A program made the translations under genes and the position numbers. Below are positions 39,783-48,823 of a DNA stretch of 52,072 bases, piece by piece. Origin of the DNA: CAZPYT01 sp964590955 (GTDB lineage Bacteria > Patescibacteriota > WWE3 > UBA101185 > UBA10185); the NCBI GenBank assembly GCA_964590955.1, contig CAZPYT010000002.1, positions 1 to 52,072 of the forward strand, read 5' to 3'. Positions within the stretch are counted from its first letter, which is position 1. Each line of letters starts with the position of its first letter. The notes below the pieces were generated by a model that saw nothing but the letters and a program-made list of their open reading frames with translations, did not search any database and was not told the DNA's origin.

Positions 39783-40991
39783 TTACTTATTTATCGTACC
39801 ACTTTTACATATCTTTGCGTATTCATAATACGAGGGTCTTGGAATTCTTTTTAGCCCGTTATTATGGTCAACTTCTATAAGACCGAATCGCGGCCAAAAG
39901 CCTTCGGCCCATTCGTAATTGTCTAAAAGGGTCCAGTGAAAATATCCTTTTAAAGGTACCCCTTGCTCTATAGCTTGTGCGCACTTCCACAAAATTTCAT
40001 TTAAATACCAGGCTCTGTTTTTGTCCTCGGCATCTGCCAATCCATTTTCTGTAACATAAATGGGAATTCCGTATTTTTTTAATTTAACCAAAATGTGTTT
40101 AATACCTTCTGTTTTGAGCCACCAGCCCAAGTCGGATAATTTGTCATTCGCATTATTAAGCCTGAAGTTTTTAATTGTGTTGGTGAAATAAAAGTTTAAA
40201 CCAATTAAGTCTAGATGACCTCGCAAGCGTTTTAAGAAGAAATCACTATTTAAATAATTAACTAATTTTGCAATTACTTTATCGTAAAAATAAACACCGT
40301 TATTGTATGTAATATTTTTTACTATACCCACTTTATAATCGCCGACTTTTTTAATTTCTGTGTACGCTTTATTATGTGCCGCTATCATATTGAATTGGCA
40401 AATCAGTACCAAGAGGGGGTTGGTTTTTTGCGGCGGCCATCTTCCTACTAGGTAGGAAACCACAGAATATACTTGAGGTTCGTTAATAGTTAGATATACA
40501 TCAACTAAGCCGTCGAATTCTTCTGCGCACTTTCTTGCATAGCGTGCAAACAGGTTAGGTGTTCTCGAGGCTGTCCATCCGCCCAAATCAGCAAGCCATT
40601 TCGGACTGGTGAAGTGATGGAGTGTTACAAAAGTTTTGAGTCCTCTGTCTTTGGCTGCCTTTAACACTTTTTTGTAGTGGTCAAAATCTTTTTTACTGAA
40701 TCTACCTTTCTCAGGTTCAAGCCTTGCCCATTCAACACCAATTCTAACGGCATTAGTATTCAGATTTGCTGCCAAATCAAAATCTTCTTCGTAGCGTTTG
40801 TAAGAGTCTGTTGCCTCACCGGATGGTTCCAGCGGCCATTTAGATTTATTCACAAATATTGAATTTTTATCTTTTGATCTGTCACGATTTTCCCAGAACC
40901 ACCAGTCAGAATTTCTATTATTACCTTCAACTTGATGTCCCGCTGTCGAAGTTCCCCACAAAAAATCTTCAGGAAATTTATATTGTTCCAT
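39783..40991 (-). CDS. Family 1 beta-glycosidase
   Basis: The 402 residues are somewhat shorter than the usual ~450. The GH1 N-terminal signature FPEDFLWGTSTAGHQVEGNN is followed by LTINEPQVY (acid/base Glu) and IPIYVTENGLAD (nucleophile Glu), and HWTLLDNYEWAEGF near the C-terminus. It hydrolyses beta-glucosides or galactosides and has no signal peptide, so it is cytosolic. TATACT (minus strand, 40998-41003) is 6 nt before the ATG. It heads the operon with the anchored glycosidase and the YbaK-like gene. Confidence 0.92.
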   Translation of the reverse strand: MEQYKFPEDFLWGTSTAGHQVEGNNRNSDWWFWENRDRSKDKNSIFVNKSKWPLEPSGEATDSYKRYEEDFDLAANLNTNAVRIGVEWARLEPEKGRFSKKDFDHYKKVLKAAKDRGLKTFVTLHHFTSPKWLADLGGWTASRTPNLFARYARKCAEEFDGLVDVYLTINEPQVYSVVSYLVGRWPPQKTNPLLVLICQFNMIAAHNKAYTEIKKVGDYKVGIVKNITYNNGVYFYDKVIAKLVNYLNSDFFLKRLRGHLDLIGLNFYFTNTIKNFRLNNANDKLSDLGWWLKTEGIKHILVKLKKYGIPIYVTENGLADAEDKNRAWYLNEILWKCAQAIEQGVPLKGYFHWTLLDNYEWAEGFWPRFGLIEVDHNNGLKRIPRPSYYEYAKICKSGTINK

Positions 40992-41004
40992 TATTAAAGT
41001 ATAG

Positions 41005-41538
41005 CTAATTCCTGGTTCTAGCGTAATCTACAAAACCGCATCTTAATTCCAAATCTGTAGCGAAGGAATTATAATTGGAATAATCCCTAATATTTTGCTT
41101 TGCTGCAATACAAACCAGATCTTCCAAAGCAAAGCCATAGTAATTTGCGTTTGGTAAGTTTTTTGTATTTTCGCTGTCTTGTATGAAAGTCAGCCCTTTA
41201 ATGCGTCCAAAAACTTTTTCGGTATCTTTCTCAGAAATGTTTTGAAAGACAACGCCCTTGCCTAAAATCTCATAATCTGCTTTTTGTGTTTGCCAGACAA
41301 AATTGGCATCCATAACCTCGACTACATTTTGCCCGACATTTCTTGCTATATCCACTAAAATATCATCGACAGCAAATTCAGAGCGTGCAGTTTGATTCTC
41401 TTGACTTTCATATTTTGTATCAGTTGCTGTTGTTTGTATACCGCCTACCTCAGGTTTTTTCATCTCCACATCAAATAAAAAAAGGAGGACAGGAATGGCT
41501 GCGAGTAAAAGCACAGTAATCAGACTTTTTATCTTCAT
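41005..41538 (-). CDS. Anchored protein of unknown function
   Basis: The 177 residues begin with a signal anchor (MKIKSLITVLLLAAIPVLLF), a Thr/Gln-rich linker, and a globular domain with VVEVMDANFVWQTQK and two cysteines near the end (LVCIAAK, ELRCGFVDYA) that could form a disulfide outside the cell. No family is recognised. TAAAAT (minus strand, 41545-41550) is 6 nt before the ATG. It is 13 bp upstream of the GH1 gene, but GH1 has its own -10, so co-regulation is uncertain. Confidence 0.7.
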   Translation of the reverse strand: MKIKSLITVLLLAAIPVLLFLFDVEMKKPEVGGIQTTATDTKYESQENQTARSEFAVDDILVDIARNVGQNVVEVMDANFVWQTQKADYEILGKGVVFQNISEKDTEKVFGRIKGLTFIQDSENTKNLPNANYYGFALEDLVCIAAKQNIRDYSNYNSFATDLELRCGFVDYARTRN

Positions 41539-41566
41539 ATTTATATTTTACACAGGAAAATGTAAA

Positions 41567-41687
41567 GCGCCAGATCTGAATAACAATAAAATTAGATAGT
41601 TTCTAAAGTTATCAGATCCGGCGCGAATTTTTGGGTTTCAGCCTGTCCAATTTGTAAACAACTCTTTTTAAAGTTGAGGCTGAAACC
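41567..41687. other. Structured intergenic region with two long hairpins
   Basis: GCGCCAGATCTGA (41567-41579) pairs with TCAGATCCGGCGC (41612-41624) at 12 of 13 positions, with inner TAAC/GTTA and TTAGA/TCTAA. GGTTTCAGCCT (41634-41644) pairs perfectly with AGGCTGAAACC (41677-41687), enclosing CAACT/AGTTG. No long T-run follows either. It may be a small RNA or a terminator/processing region between the S41 protease gene and 41538. Confidence 0.5.
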
Positions 41688-41785
41688 GTGGCAAAAGGAG
41701 GAGAAGAGAAATCACTGCCGCTATTATACCCCATAGCCGTTTAAACGTCAACTCTCTTTACTGAAAGTCTTGTTAACCCACAATA

Positions 41786-43267
41786 TTATTTGTTTACCAG
41801 ATTTCTTACAGCTGCAGTAATTTCAGGGAAATTAAAGTATCGATTAAGCTCCTGTTCCCAATTCGGATCGGTTATATATACATGAGGTTCAACCCCCTTT
41901 CCTTCAATAGTGAGTCCGTCATCCCTAAGCGTTAAGCTATGTACAAGCATGACAGAGTATTCCTCATTTTCCGGATCCATTTGGTTATTTATTTTATATA
42001 CACTTTCTACTGTACCCCAACCTTTTGTAGGCACGCCTACTAAGATGCCAACATTGTATTTTTTAAGTGTTGCCGCAAATACTTCACCGGAAGATTGCAC
42101 CTGTTCATCAATTAGTACAATAACCTTTTTGTATCTAATCAGACTTGGTAGCCAACCTGTTACGGTTTTATAATCTTCTTTTTCACCTCTTACATAAAAT
42201 TGATAAGCATACTGATCCTTACCTATGAACGGTCCTAAAAAGTAAGTTAACCCGTCGATTGCTCCACCTATGTTTCCTCTTAGATCTATAATTAATGTAT
42301 CAAGCTGATTTGTTGCCTGAGCTTCTGCTTTATCCATAACTCTGACCAGTTCTTCTACAGTTGTTGGTGAGAACTTTGTTATATGAATGTAGAAAATTCT
42401 TGGGGAAATATAATAATTTTTAATTGTCGGATTTACTCCTAAGTCATCATACACTTTTTTATTTCCGGTATCTCCTAAAACTTCGTGAGCTAGCGAAAGT
42501 TTGTTCTTTTCTCGTGTTACCTCTTCGGTTTGAAGTTGCGTGTTCAATTCTTTTAGCTTTTCGTTGTAAGCTGTATCAATTTGTTCTTCACTGGCACTTT
42601 TAGAAACTCCTAAAGTATCGTAATGATTCGTATTGGGATCAACATTTTTAACTACATTGGCTAGTTCTTTCTGTTTTTGCGATGTGTATAAGCGACTTCT
42701 TCCGAATGGTTCTAAATTAGCTAGAGTAACATCCACTAGTTTTGACATAAACTCCTTTTTTTCATTATCGCTTTTTCCTGATAAGATACTGCTCAATACC
42801 CCCTCTATTTGACTTGTGTTTGTTACATTAGTGGTTACAGGTTTGCCGTTTATTTTTTCAATAGCCAATTTGACAATATTGCTAAGTTGTTCATCGGTGA
42901 GCACATTCCAATATTTAGATTTTATGAGGTTGTATACTTCGAAAAAAAATTTAATGTGTACATCCTGGCTTTGTGATATCGCCACGTCTCCTAGTGCCTC
43001 GTTGTCAAATACACTGCTGTCCGGCAGTAGGGTTTCCCATTCATTGCTTTTTGGAGATTTTCTTCCGGCAATTGCTATAATCAAAACTCCAACTACAACT
43101 AATGCTGATATTTTGGTTTTGTTATCAATTTTATCCAGTTTTAGTTTTTTTGAAATTTCTGAAGCTTTTTTGGCAGCTGTTACCATTTTCTTAGCTACTA
43201 TCTCAGCTTTGTCCTTATCTATTTTTATTTTCGGAAATTTATTTTTAAATGAATCCGCAATTCTCAT
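41786..43267 (-). CDS. S41 (C-terminal processing) peptidase with inserted J-like domain
   Basis: The 493 residues have one span near residues 51-68 (ISALVVVGVLIIAIAGR), a ~130-residue region, then a segment around 212-275 that resembles a DnaJ J-domain at both ends (HYDTLGVSKSASEEQIDTAY and AHEVLGDTGNKKVYDDLG) but lacks the HPD loop. The S41 core follows: LIIDLRGNIGGAIDGL, EQVQSSGEVFAATLKKY (catalytic Ser) and VPTKGWGTV (Lys). A PDZ domain is usual in this family; here the J-like insert seems to take its place. Loss of HPD argues against Hsp70 stimulation. Confidence 0.8.
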   Translation of the reverse strand: MRIADSFKNKFPKIKIDKDKAEIVAKKMVTAAKKASEISKKLKLDKIDNKTKISALVVVGVLIIAIAGRKSPKSNEWETLLPDSSVFDNEALGDVAISQSQDVHIKFFFEVYNLIKSKYWNVLTDEQLSNIVKLAIEKINGKPVTTNVTNTSQIEGVLSSILSGKSDNEKKEFMSKLVDVTLANLEPFGRSRLYTSQKQKELANVVKNVDPNTNHYDTLGVSKSASEEQIDTAYNEKLKELNTQLQTEEVTREKNKLSLAHEVLGDTGNKKVYDDLGVNPTIKNYYISPRIFYIHITKFSPTTVEELVRVMDKAEAQATNQLDTLIIDLRGNIGGAIDGLTYFLGPFIGKDQYAYQFYVRGEKEDYKTVTGWLPSLIRYKKVIVLIDEQVQSSGEVFAATLKKYNVGILVGVPTKGWGTVESVYKINNQMDPENEEYSVMLVHSLTLRDDGLTIEGKGVEPHVYITDPNWEQELNRYFNFPEITAAVRNLVNK

Positions 43268-43294
43268 AGCTTATGTAATATATCATATTTCCCT

Positions 43295-43735
43295 CTACGG
43301 GAAATACTCTAGTTTATCACCCGGATTAATGTTTTTGTCATCGATTTGTCCGCCTCTAAGTTCCAATACATATTTTGCTTTTTGATATTGTGGGTAGTAC
43401 GATTTGCATTGTTCAAAAAGACACGTGGCTGCATTTTTTTCAATATGCACTATATAAAAGTTTTCATCTAACCATATAATATCCAATGGGACTAAAGTGT
43501 TTTTCATCCACATTACATGTTTGCCTGAGTAAGGAAATTCAAATAAAATACCGCGGCTAGTATGTATATACGGTCTAAACATAAAGCCGACAGTTTGTTT
43601 CCATACTGTGTTTGCAATTTCGATATAGTATGTATGGCCGTTTATCGTAACTTTATCGAGTGTGCGGTTTCGTAACAAGTATGCTGCTAAAAACGATGCG
43701 ACAACAAAAAAAGTAATAACATATATTTTTCGCAT
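43295..43735 (-). CDS. DUF192-family anchored protein
   Basis: 146 residues with an N-terminal span (IYVITFFVVASFLAAYLL) and the DUF192 pattern: KQTVGFMFRPYIHTSRGILF, VMWMKNTLVPLDIIWLD and YVLELRGGQIDDKNINPGD. Function of the family is unknown, though it is widespread in bacteria and archaea as exported proteins. TAGAAT (minus strand, 43742-43747) lies 6 nt before the ATG. The S41 protease gene starts 27 bp further on in the same direction. Confidence 0.88.
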   Translation of the reverse strand: MRKIYVITFFVVASFLAAYLLRNRTLDKVTINGHTYYIEIANTVWKQTVGFMFRPYIHTSRGILFEFPYSGKHVMWMKNTLVPLDIIWLDENFYIVHIEKNAATCLFEQCKSYYPQYQKAKYVLELRGGQIDDKNINPGDKLEYFP

Positions 43736-43791
43736 TACTTAATTCTATACAAATTGAATAATTAAGTACAAAGTGCCATAATTTAATAACT

Positions 43792-44463
43792 ATGAAAAAA
43801 ATACTTCCATTAATAATTCTAATATTAGTACTTATTTTCGTTGCATTCTTTGTTTACAAACCAAAAAGTGAGGTGCCTTCTACTAAAAGCACGTCACCGG
43901 GCATGACAGTAGGGGAAGGTGTAGTGGAAAAATTTAGTGGCTCGCTGATGGATTTGTTTAATTCTGGAAAAGCTATGAAATGTACTAGCACGTTTAAAAC
44001 TGATGACGGAACAATGAGTACGTTAGCCTATGTATCAAAAGAAAAGACCTATGCAGAAACTATGTACAAAAGTACTGCAGGTGAAGAAATGGCTAACTAC
44101 GCAATTTTCGATGGTGATTGGATGTACAGCTGGGATGACACAAAGAAAGGCACAAAGATGCAGATCTCAAAACTTGAAGAGTTGGGTGATGATACCGAAG
44201 TAACCTATGACGAAGAAGAAATGGATGAAACTGATTTTTCCGAAGTAGATAAATCGGTAGAAATGGATGCCGACTATTCTTGTGAACCCTGGTCCGTTGA
44301 TAACAGTAAATTTTCTCCACCGGCAGATGTCGAATTTATGGATTTTGAGGAAATGATGCAGCAAGCATTGCCTGAAGGAATGCCCCAGGTTGATTGTTCA
44401 CTTTGCGATGAGCTTGATGATGCCGCAGCTGCTGCACAGTGTAGAACAGCTTTGGGTTGTTAA
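43792..44463 (+). CDS. Acidic anchored protein of unknown function
   Basis: The 223 residues start with a signal anchor (MKKILPLIILILVLIFVAFF) and carry a beta-rich domain reminiscent of LolA/LppX-like lipid carriers in outline (KCTSTFKTDDGTMSTLAYVS, then YAIFDGDWMYSWDD), an acidic stretch (YDEEEMDETDFSEVD) and a Cys-rich tail (VDCSLCDELDD, CRTALGC). The lipoprotein-carrier likeness is a guess. CATAAT is 9 nt before the ATG. A terminator follows at 44495. Confidence 0.7.
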   Translation: MKKILPLIILILVLIFVAFFVYKPKSEVPSTKSTSPGMTVGEGVVEKFSGSLMDLFNSGKAMKCTSTFKTDDGTMSTLAYVSKEKTYAETMYKSTAGEEMANYAIFDGDWMYSWDDTKKGTKMQISKLEELGDDTEVTYDEEEMDETDFSEVDKSVEMDADYSCEPWSVDNSKFSPPADVEFMDFEEMMQQALPEGMPQVDCSLCDELDDAAAAAQCRTALGC

Positions 44464-44494
44464 AATTTTAAAATAGAAGTAGTATATGCTCATG

Positions 44495-44533
44495 AAGAAC
44501 CGACGCCCTACCAGTCGGCTTCTTCGTTTTTAT
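44495..44533 (+). terminator. Intrinsic terminator
   Basis: GAAGAACCGAC (44495-44505) pairs with GTCGGCTTCTTC (44515-44526) with one bulged C, followed by GTTTTT. It ends the 43792 gene. The rest of the 290-bp gap to 44750 holds no gene that I can support. Confidence 0.85.
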
Positions 44534-44749
44534 AGAATAAACTAACTGCTTATGCTTGTAGTAAGCGTTTTCATAGTTTTGGCGAGTGTTGTTTTGCAAA
44601 AAAATTACTGCACACCTTTTGTGTAAATCGATGGTAGTTGCGAATTTTTATATAAAACTGCCTGTTAACATTGTTTACAATTCTATCGAATCTTATTTCA
44701 ATAAAAAACAAAATTGGCGTGTGATTATTTTTGACTGTAAAATCAGATA

Positions 44750-46042
44750 ATGTCTGCAACCACTTTTATGCAAAGATCGTTTGATTACAAAAGGTTTTTT
44801 GATATTAGTTTTTATAAGAATAAAGATGTGCAGAAATCTCTTTTTGTCACCGTTGCCTCCATATTAAATGGTTTTTTCGCTTATTTACTGCAAATATTTT
44901 TAGGCAGATCACTAACCGTAGGAGATTACGGGACCTTCAATGCGTTCATGTCGCTATTTAGCCTCTTAACATTTTTTAACGCAGCGATTTCCACGGCAGT
45001 GATAAAGGTAGTATCAGAGCAGCAAGACAAAAAAATGCTGACTGCATTGTTTTGGGATTTAAGTCTAAAATTTTTTGGTGTAGGTGCCTTGCTCTTTCTT
45101 GTCTTGGCCTTATTTAAAAACCAGCTGTCTGATTTTCTTAATATTTCGGAACCGGTGCTGTTTATATTTTTTGGCCTATACCTATTTTCAAAATACTTTT
45201 CATTACCGTTAAACTCTTTTTTACAAGGTCTGCTAGAATTTAACCTTTATTCGTTAGCATTAATCTTATCCGGTTTTTTTAGAGCCGCATTGGCAATTGC
45301 TGCCGCATACTTGGGTTTTGCAGTGATAGGTGTTTTTATTGGAATTAGCACAGCGGAATTTCTTGTAGTTATTTTAGTATTTTTGTTGTTAAAGAAGCAC
45401 TTTATAAATTCTGAAAAAAAATATGAGCTGTCACTTTACGAAAAAAGAATTATTCAATTAAGTTTGCCTGTATTTACAACTTATTTTGGAATGATGTTTT
45501 TCTTTAATATAGATATATTGATGGTTAAAAAATTTTTTGATGCTAATACTACCGGTCTTTATGTAGGCGCCGCCACAGTTGGAAAGCTGCTATTGTTTGG
45601 TGCCAGCTCTGTTTCATTTATAATGTTACCGCAAATTTCCAGCCTGAGAGCACGCTCAGAAAACTACCTGTCCAGATTCAACACTTTTGCTCTGGTGCAA
45701 ACGGCCATCGCACTGATCGGTCTTATAATATTTTTGATATTTCCTAAATTTATTACATTGCTATTTTTTGGAAAGAACTTTTTGGGATCCGTTAAACTTG
45801 TACCCTTGTATGCACTTTTTATATCAATTTATGTGATGATAAATTTTATGACGAGATATTTTATTGCTATCGATCGTGTGAAGGTGACTAACATCCTATT
45901 AATTGGTTTTTCCTTTTTACAGTTTGTTTTGTTGGCAATATTTCACGGTACACTCGAAGCGGTGTTAAGCGTTAATTTGATTGTAGTCACCGGGCTATTT
46001 TTATCTTTAGTTTATTACCATTTTCGTGTCCATGCAGCTTAG
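44750..46042 (+). CDS. Polysaccharide flippase (Wzx/MATE-like)
   Basis: The 430 residues have 12 predicted spans. The MOP-superfamily N-terminus is visible (ILNGFFAYLLQIFLGRSLTV, then GDYGTFNAFMSLFSLLTF), with an internal repeat start near residue 230 (LPVFTTYFGMMFFFNIDILM). Such proteins flip lipid-linked oligosaccharides across the membrane. The GT4 gene converges on it with a 4-nt overlap, consistent with a shared glycan pathway. TAAAAT at 44738-44743 is 6 nt before the ATG. Confidence 0.85.
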   Translation: MSATTFMQRSFDYKRFFDISFYKNKDVQKSLFVTVASILNGFFAYLLQIFLGRSLTVGDYGTFNAFMSLFSLLTFFNAAISTAVIKVVSEQQDKKMLTALFWDLSLKFFGVGALLFLVLALFKNQLSDFLNISEPVLFIFFGLYLFSKYFSLPLNSFLQGLLEFNLYSLALILSGFFRAALAIAAAYLGFAVIGVFIGISTAEFLVVILVFLLLKKHFINSEKKYELSLYEKRIIQLSLPVFTTYFGMMFFFNIDILMVKKFFDANTTGLYVGAATVGKLLLFGASSVSFIMLPQISSLRARSENYLSRFNTFALVQTAIALIGLIIFLIFPKFITLLFFGKNFLGSVKLVPLYALFISIYVMINFMTRYFIAIDRVKVTNILLIGFSFLQFVLLAIFHGTLEAVLSVNLIVVTGLFLSLVYYHFRVHAA

Positions 46043-47328
46043 TTCAGACCTGATTGGCCTCTGCCGTCCCAGCCTTTGGTTTGTGCTCTATTTTTTATAA
46101 AGTATTTAAAAATTGAAAAAGAGTCGATAATCATGTAGCCCACTACAATTAATTTACACGAAATTGACGAGCACTTTTTCGAATTTAATTCCATCATATA
46201 TCTTTCGTATTTTACAATCTGCTTTTCCCAAGGAATGCCTGTTGCTTTTTTGAATCCTTTTTTCTGCAGATCATTCATTAGCTTTTGATCTTTTAATGTG
46301 CTTAATATCGCATCTGCCAGTTTTTCCGGACTTTTTGGTTCAACCAGTACACCTGTTTCTCCTACAACCTCAGGATTAGACCCGGCTGTAGTTGTAATGA
46401 CGGGAGTTCCGCATGCCATCGCCTCATAAAATACCCAACCAAAGCCTTCATAGAGTGTTGGTAAAACAAATAAGTCTGCCAAAACGTAGTATTTCGCCAA
46501 TTCGGGGGTCTTATTTGACATACTACCCAAAAAGCTAATGTTAGAAGTTAATCCGTATCTGGTTACGCTGTTTTCCAGAAACTGTCTTTCAATCCCATCT
46601 CCGATTATCAGCCATTTTATACCCTGTATTTTTCTTTGATTGACTATGATATCCATAGCTTCTACCATAGTTATAAGATTTTTTCTTGGATCTAATCTGC
46701 AAACTGTCAGCAAAATCTTATCTTCAGGTTTGTTCTTGTGTATTACCGCTAGATCAGAAACATCGTAATTAGGGTGAAAAATATCAAGGTCAAATCCTTT
46801 TGGAATTATTTTTGCAGAATAACCCATTTTGATACTTTGCTGATTCATGAAATTTGTAATATGTACGGTGCCGTCAGCCCTTTTTCCCTCGAGTATTTCA
46901 AGATAAGTATCCCCGGCAAGTATCATAATATAGGGATACCCAAAAAATATTTTCAGCACTCTCGCTAATAACGCTTCAAGAGAAAAATGCACAGATACAA
47001 GATCAAATTTTTCTCCTTCATTACGAAGTTTAACCACTTTAAAAAAGGCTCGTATTAAAAACAATGCTGCATGAATAATGCCGCTGTTGTTGTATGTTAG
47101 GTATTCTGTAGGGGACTTAATATAGAAAAGTTTTACTTTTGATTTATCCAGATCCTTTAGTTTTTCAAGTTTATCTCCCTGCGCGGTAATTACTGATACC
47201 GTATGCCCTTTTTTTGCCAGCCATACCAAAAGACCTTGAATGTGCGCCTCGTTACCGCCCTCGTTATAACCGACCCATCTGTTTATTAGTAGTATATTTA
47301 GCTTTTTTTGATATATAACAGAGTCCAT
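46039..47328 (-). CDS. Family 4 glycosyltransferase
   Basis: About 429 residues with a GT-B fold. KLNILLINRWVGYNEGGNEA begins the N-terminal Rossmann domain. The C-terminal domain has LTVCRLDPRKNLITMVEAMD, LFVLPTLYEGFGWVFYEAMA (the E-X7-E motif region) and GTPVITTTAGSNPEVVGETG. It transfers a sugar from a nucleotide donor to a lipid or glycan acceptor in the cytosol. The start may be ATG 47328 or TTG 47349; each has a TAATAT 6-7 nt upstream. The C-terminal ~45 residues are basic and probably membrane-associated (VVGYMIIDSFSIFKYFI). Confidence 0.88.
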   Translation of the reverse strand: MDSVIYQKKLNILLINRWVGYNEGGNEAHIQGLLVWLAKKGHTVSVITAQGDKLEKLKDLDKSKVKLFYIKSPTEYLTYNNSGIIHAALFLIRAFFKVVKLRNEGEKFDLVSVHFSLEALLARVLKIFFGYPYIMILAGDTYLEILEGKRADGTVHITNFMNQQSIKMGYSAKIIPKGFDLDIFHPNYDVSDLAVIHKNKPEDKILLTVCRLDPRKNLITMVEAMDIIVNQRKIQGIKWLIIGDGIERQFLENSVTRYGLTSNISFLGSMSNKTPELAKYYVLADLFVLPTLYEGFGWVFYEAMACGTPVITTTAGSNPEVVGETGVLVEPKSPEKLADAILSTLKDQKLMNDLQKKGFKKATGIPWEKQIVKYERYMMELNSKKCSSISCKLIVVGYMIIDSFSIFKYFIKNRAQTKGWDGRGQSGLN

Positions 47329-47365
47329 CAAACTAATATTACCACTCAAGTTGTAATATTATTAA

Positions 47366-47887
47366 TTAAAACTTTTCGTGGGAAATAAATTCTGTTATTG
47401 GTTTTCTGTCTTTTTCTATGTGAGGAATAGGTGTTATTCTTGGATACCCAAAAATCATACATCCCAGCATTTTGTAATTTTCCGGAATATTTAAAAGTTT
47501 TCTGGTAGTTTCATCATCAAGTGTTACCCAACAGCTGCCGATACCCATATCCCAGGCGGTTAACCACATATTGTACATTGCAATAGCAGTACTGTAGGTA
47601 TATTGATCATGTTCTGCCAGCCAGGCATCTGCGCCTTCTTCCTCTTTTGATAAACCGACCACCATGATAGGTGCCAGTTTGATAAATTTACCATGATCCG
47701 CAGTCTCTGCCAGTTTTTCCATCATTTCCCTTGATCTGACGATTATAAAATGCCACGGTTGTGCATCAATCGGGCTGGGGGACCATCTGGCGGCTTCTAA
47801 AATTTTCGCAAAATCCTCAGGATCAATTTGTTTATCCGAAAATGCGCGAATGGATGTACGTGATTTAATTGCTTCCAATACGTTCAT
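47366..47887 (-). CDS. Nitroreductase-family flavoprotein
   Basis: The 173 residues match the FMN-dependent nitroreductase family: KSRTSIRAFSDKQIDPED (phosphate-binding Arg-Ser-x-Arg), AARWSPSPIDAQPWHFIIV (the PSxxNxQPW-like motif), and late GIGSCWVTLDDETTRKLLNI. The substrate is not identifiable. TATACT lies 6 nt before the ATG on the minus strand, inside the end of the upstream membrane gene, so it has its own promoter despite a 23-nt gene overlap. Confidence 0.88.
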   Translation of the reverse strand: MNVLEAIKSRTSIRAFSDKQIDPEDFAKILEAARWSPSPIDAQPWHFIIVRSREMMEKLAETADHGKFIKLAPIMVVGLSKEEEGADAWLAEHDQYTYSTAIAMYNMWLTAWDMGIGSCWVTLDDETTRKLLNIPENYKMLGCMIFGYPRITPIPHIEKDRKPITEFISHEKF

Positions 47888-48395
47888 AATTTGAGTATAG
47901 CAGATGCTTTTTGGACAATACTAATTCGGCAATAAAGAATGCTGCGGGTACAAACATTAGCGTACTTATCATTTGCATGCGTAGAAAGGGAAGTGAGTTT
48001 ATGTATGATGCCATTAATCCCGTCAAAGTATGTTTGTACATACCACTGATCAACCACACCCCAAAATTTGTCCACAAATAGAAAAAAATATTTGCTCCAA
48101 GTCCTGTTGTGACGGCTGATACAGTCTTGTTGTTTTGCATAAATTTATGCGCGGATAAAGCAGGTATTAAAAATCCGGTCCAGGTAAACAAAAAAATACT
48201 TGAATTAGTTATTATCAAGTCAGTAGAAAATAGCAACGCAGCAGTTATGAAAAGACTTTCTTTATATCCAAAATATGCCGCTGTAAGAAGCATCACAACT
48301 GTGATTAATTCTATGTTGGGTCCAAAATCAAACACAGTACGTTCAAGAAATGCTGCCAGAAAAAGCAGGAACAGTATCGCAAATTTTTTAAGCAC
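47865..48395 (-). CDS. DUF6580-like membrane protein (ECF S-component type)
   Basis: About 176 residues with five to six spans. The N-terminus has FLERTVFDFGPNIELITVVM and then AAYFGYKESLFITAALLFSTDLI; the pattern of short loops and FGPN is that of small vitamin-transporter S components and DUF6580 proteins. I start at GTG 48395, which shares its G with the TAG stop of the upstream DUF4430 gene (TAGTG), a classic coupled start with GGAG ahead. The pair of a DUF4430 anchored protein and this membrane protein suggests uptake of a small molecule. Substrate unknown. Confidence 0.65.
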   Translation of the reverse strand: MLKKFAILFLLFLAAFLERTVFDFGPNIELITVVMLLTAAYFGYKESLFITAALLFSTDLIITNSSIFLFTWTGFLIPALSAHKFMQNNKTVSAVTTGLGANIFFYLWTNFGVWLISGMYKHTLTGLMASYINSLPFLRMQMISTLMFVPAAFFIAELVLSKKHLLYSNYERIGSN

Positions 48396-48823
48396 TAGTA
48401 TTCTATCTCCTCGAATTTCCACAAAACCTTATCATCCTTGTTTAGAATCATTTTATCTGCAGCTATCTGTCCTTTTTCCCCATTTACGCTGTAAACCCAG
48501 GCCATTTTTTCATTTCCTTCGATGTTGCCTATCTTTTCTACAAAAACACCAAAATCGTACTTTTTGACTGCCAATTCAATATTATTTTGATTTACAAATG
48601 CTTCTAGTGCAGAATAAGCAGTTAAGTTAGCTTCTAGATTAATATCTGATGTCTGGCTGGTTCCATTTCCAAAATCTACAGTTACCTCAACCATTTGGTT
48701 CATAATCTCAGGAGCAACGATTGGTTGCTGAACAGGAGATCTGTTGTAATATTCAGTCATTCCTGTTATCACGCCAAAGCAAATTAGTATAACGAGTAAA
48801 TATTGTATGTATTTTTTATTCAT
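48395..48823 (-). CDS. Anchored DUF4430-domain protein
   Basis: 142 residues with a signal anchor (YIQYLLVILICFGVITGM) and a DUF4430 domain: VEVTVDFGNGTSQTSDINLE, YSALEAFVNQ, GVFVEKIGNIEG, WVYSVNGEKGQIAADKMIL and KDDKVLWKFEEIEY. DUF4430 is related to the beta domain of transcobalamin-like proteins and often acts as an extracellular ligand-binding module. AGGAG lies upstream of the ATG. Its stop is coupled to the start of the membrane protein, so the two may form a capture-and-uptake pair. Confidence 0.82.
   Translation of the reverse strand: MNKKYIQYLLVILICFGVITGMTEYYNRSPVQQPIVAPEIMNQMVEVTVDFGNGTSQTSDINLEANLTAYSALEAFVNQNNIELAVKKYDFGVFVEKIGNIEGNEKMAWVYSVNGEKGQIAADKMILNKDDKVLWKFEEIEY

Noticed and set aside
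47366..48823. Nitroreductase as BluB in a cobalamin lower-ligand pathway next to a transcobalamin-like domain
   Set aside because: No BluB-specific motif is evident, it has its own promoter, and no cobamide gene is in the window. The neighbourhood alone is not enough.
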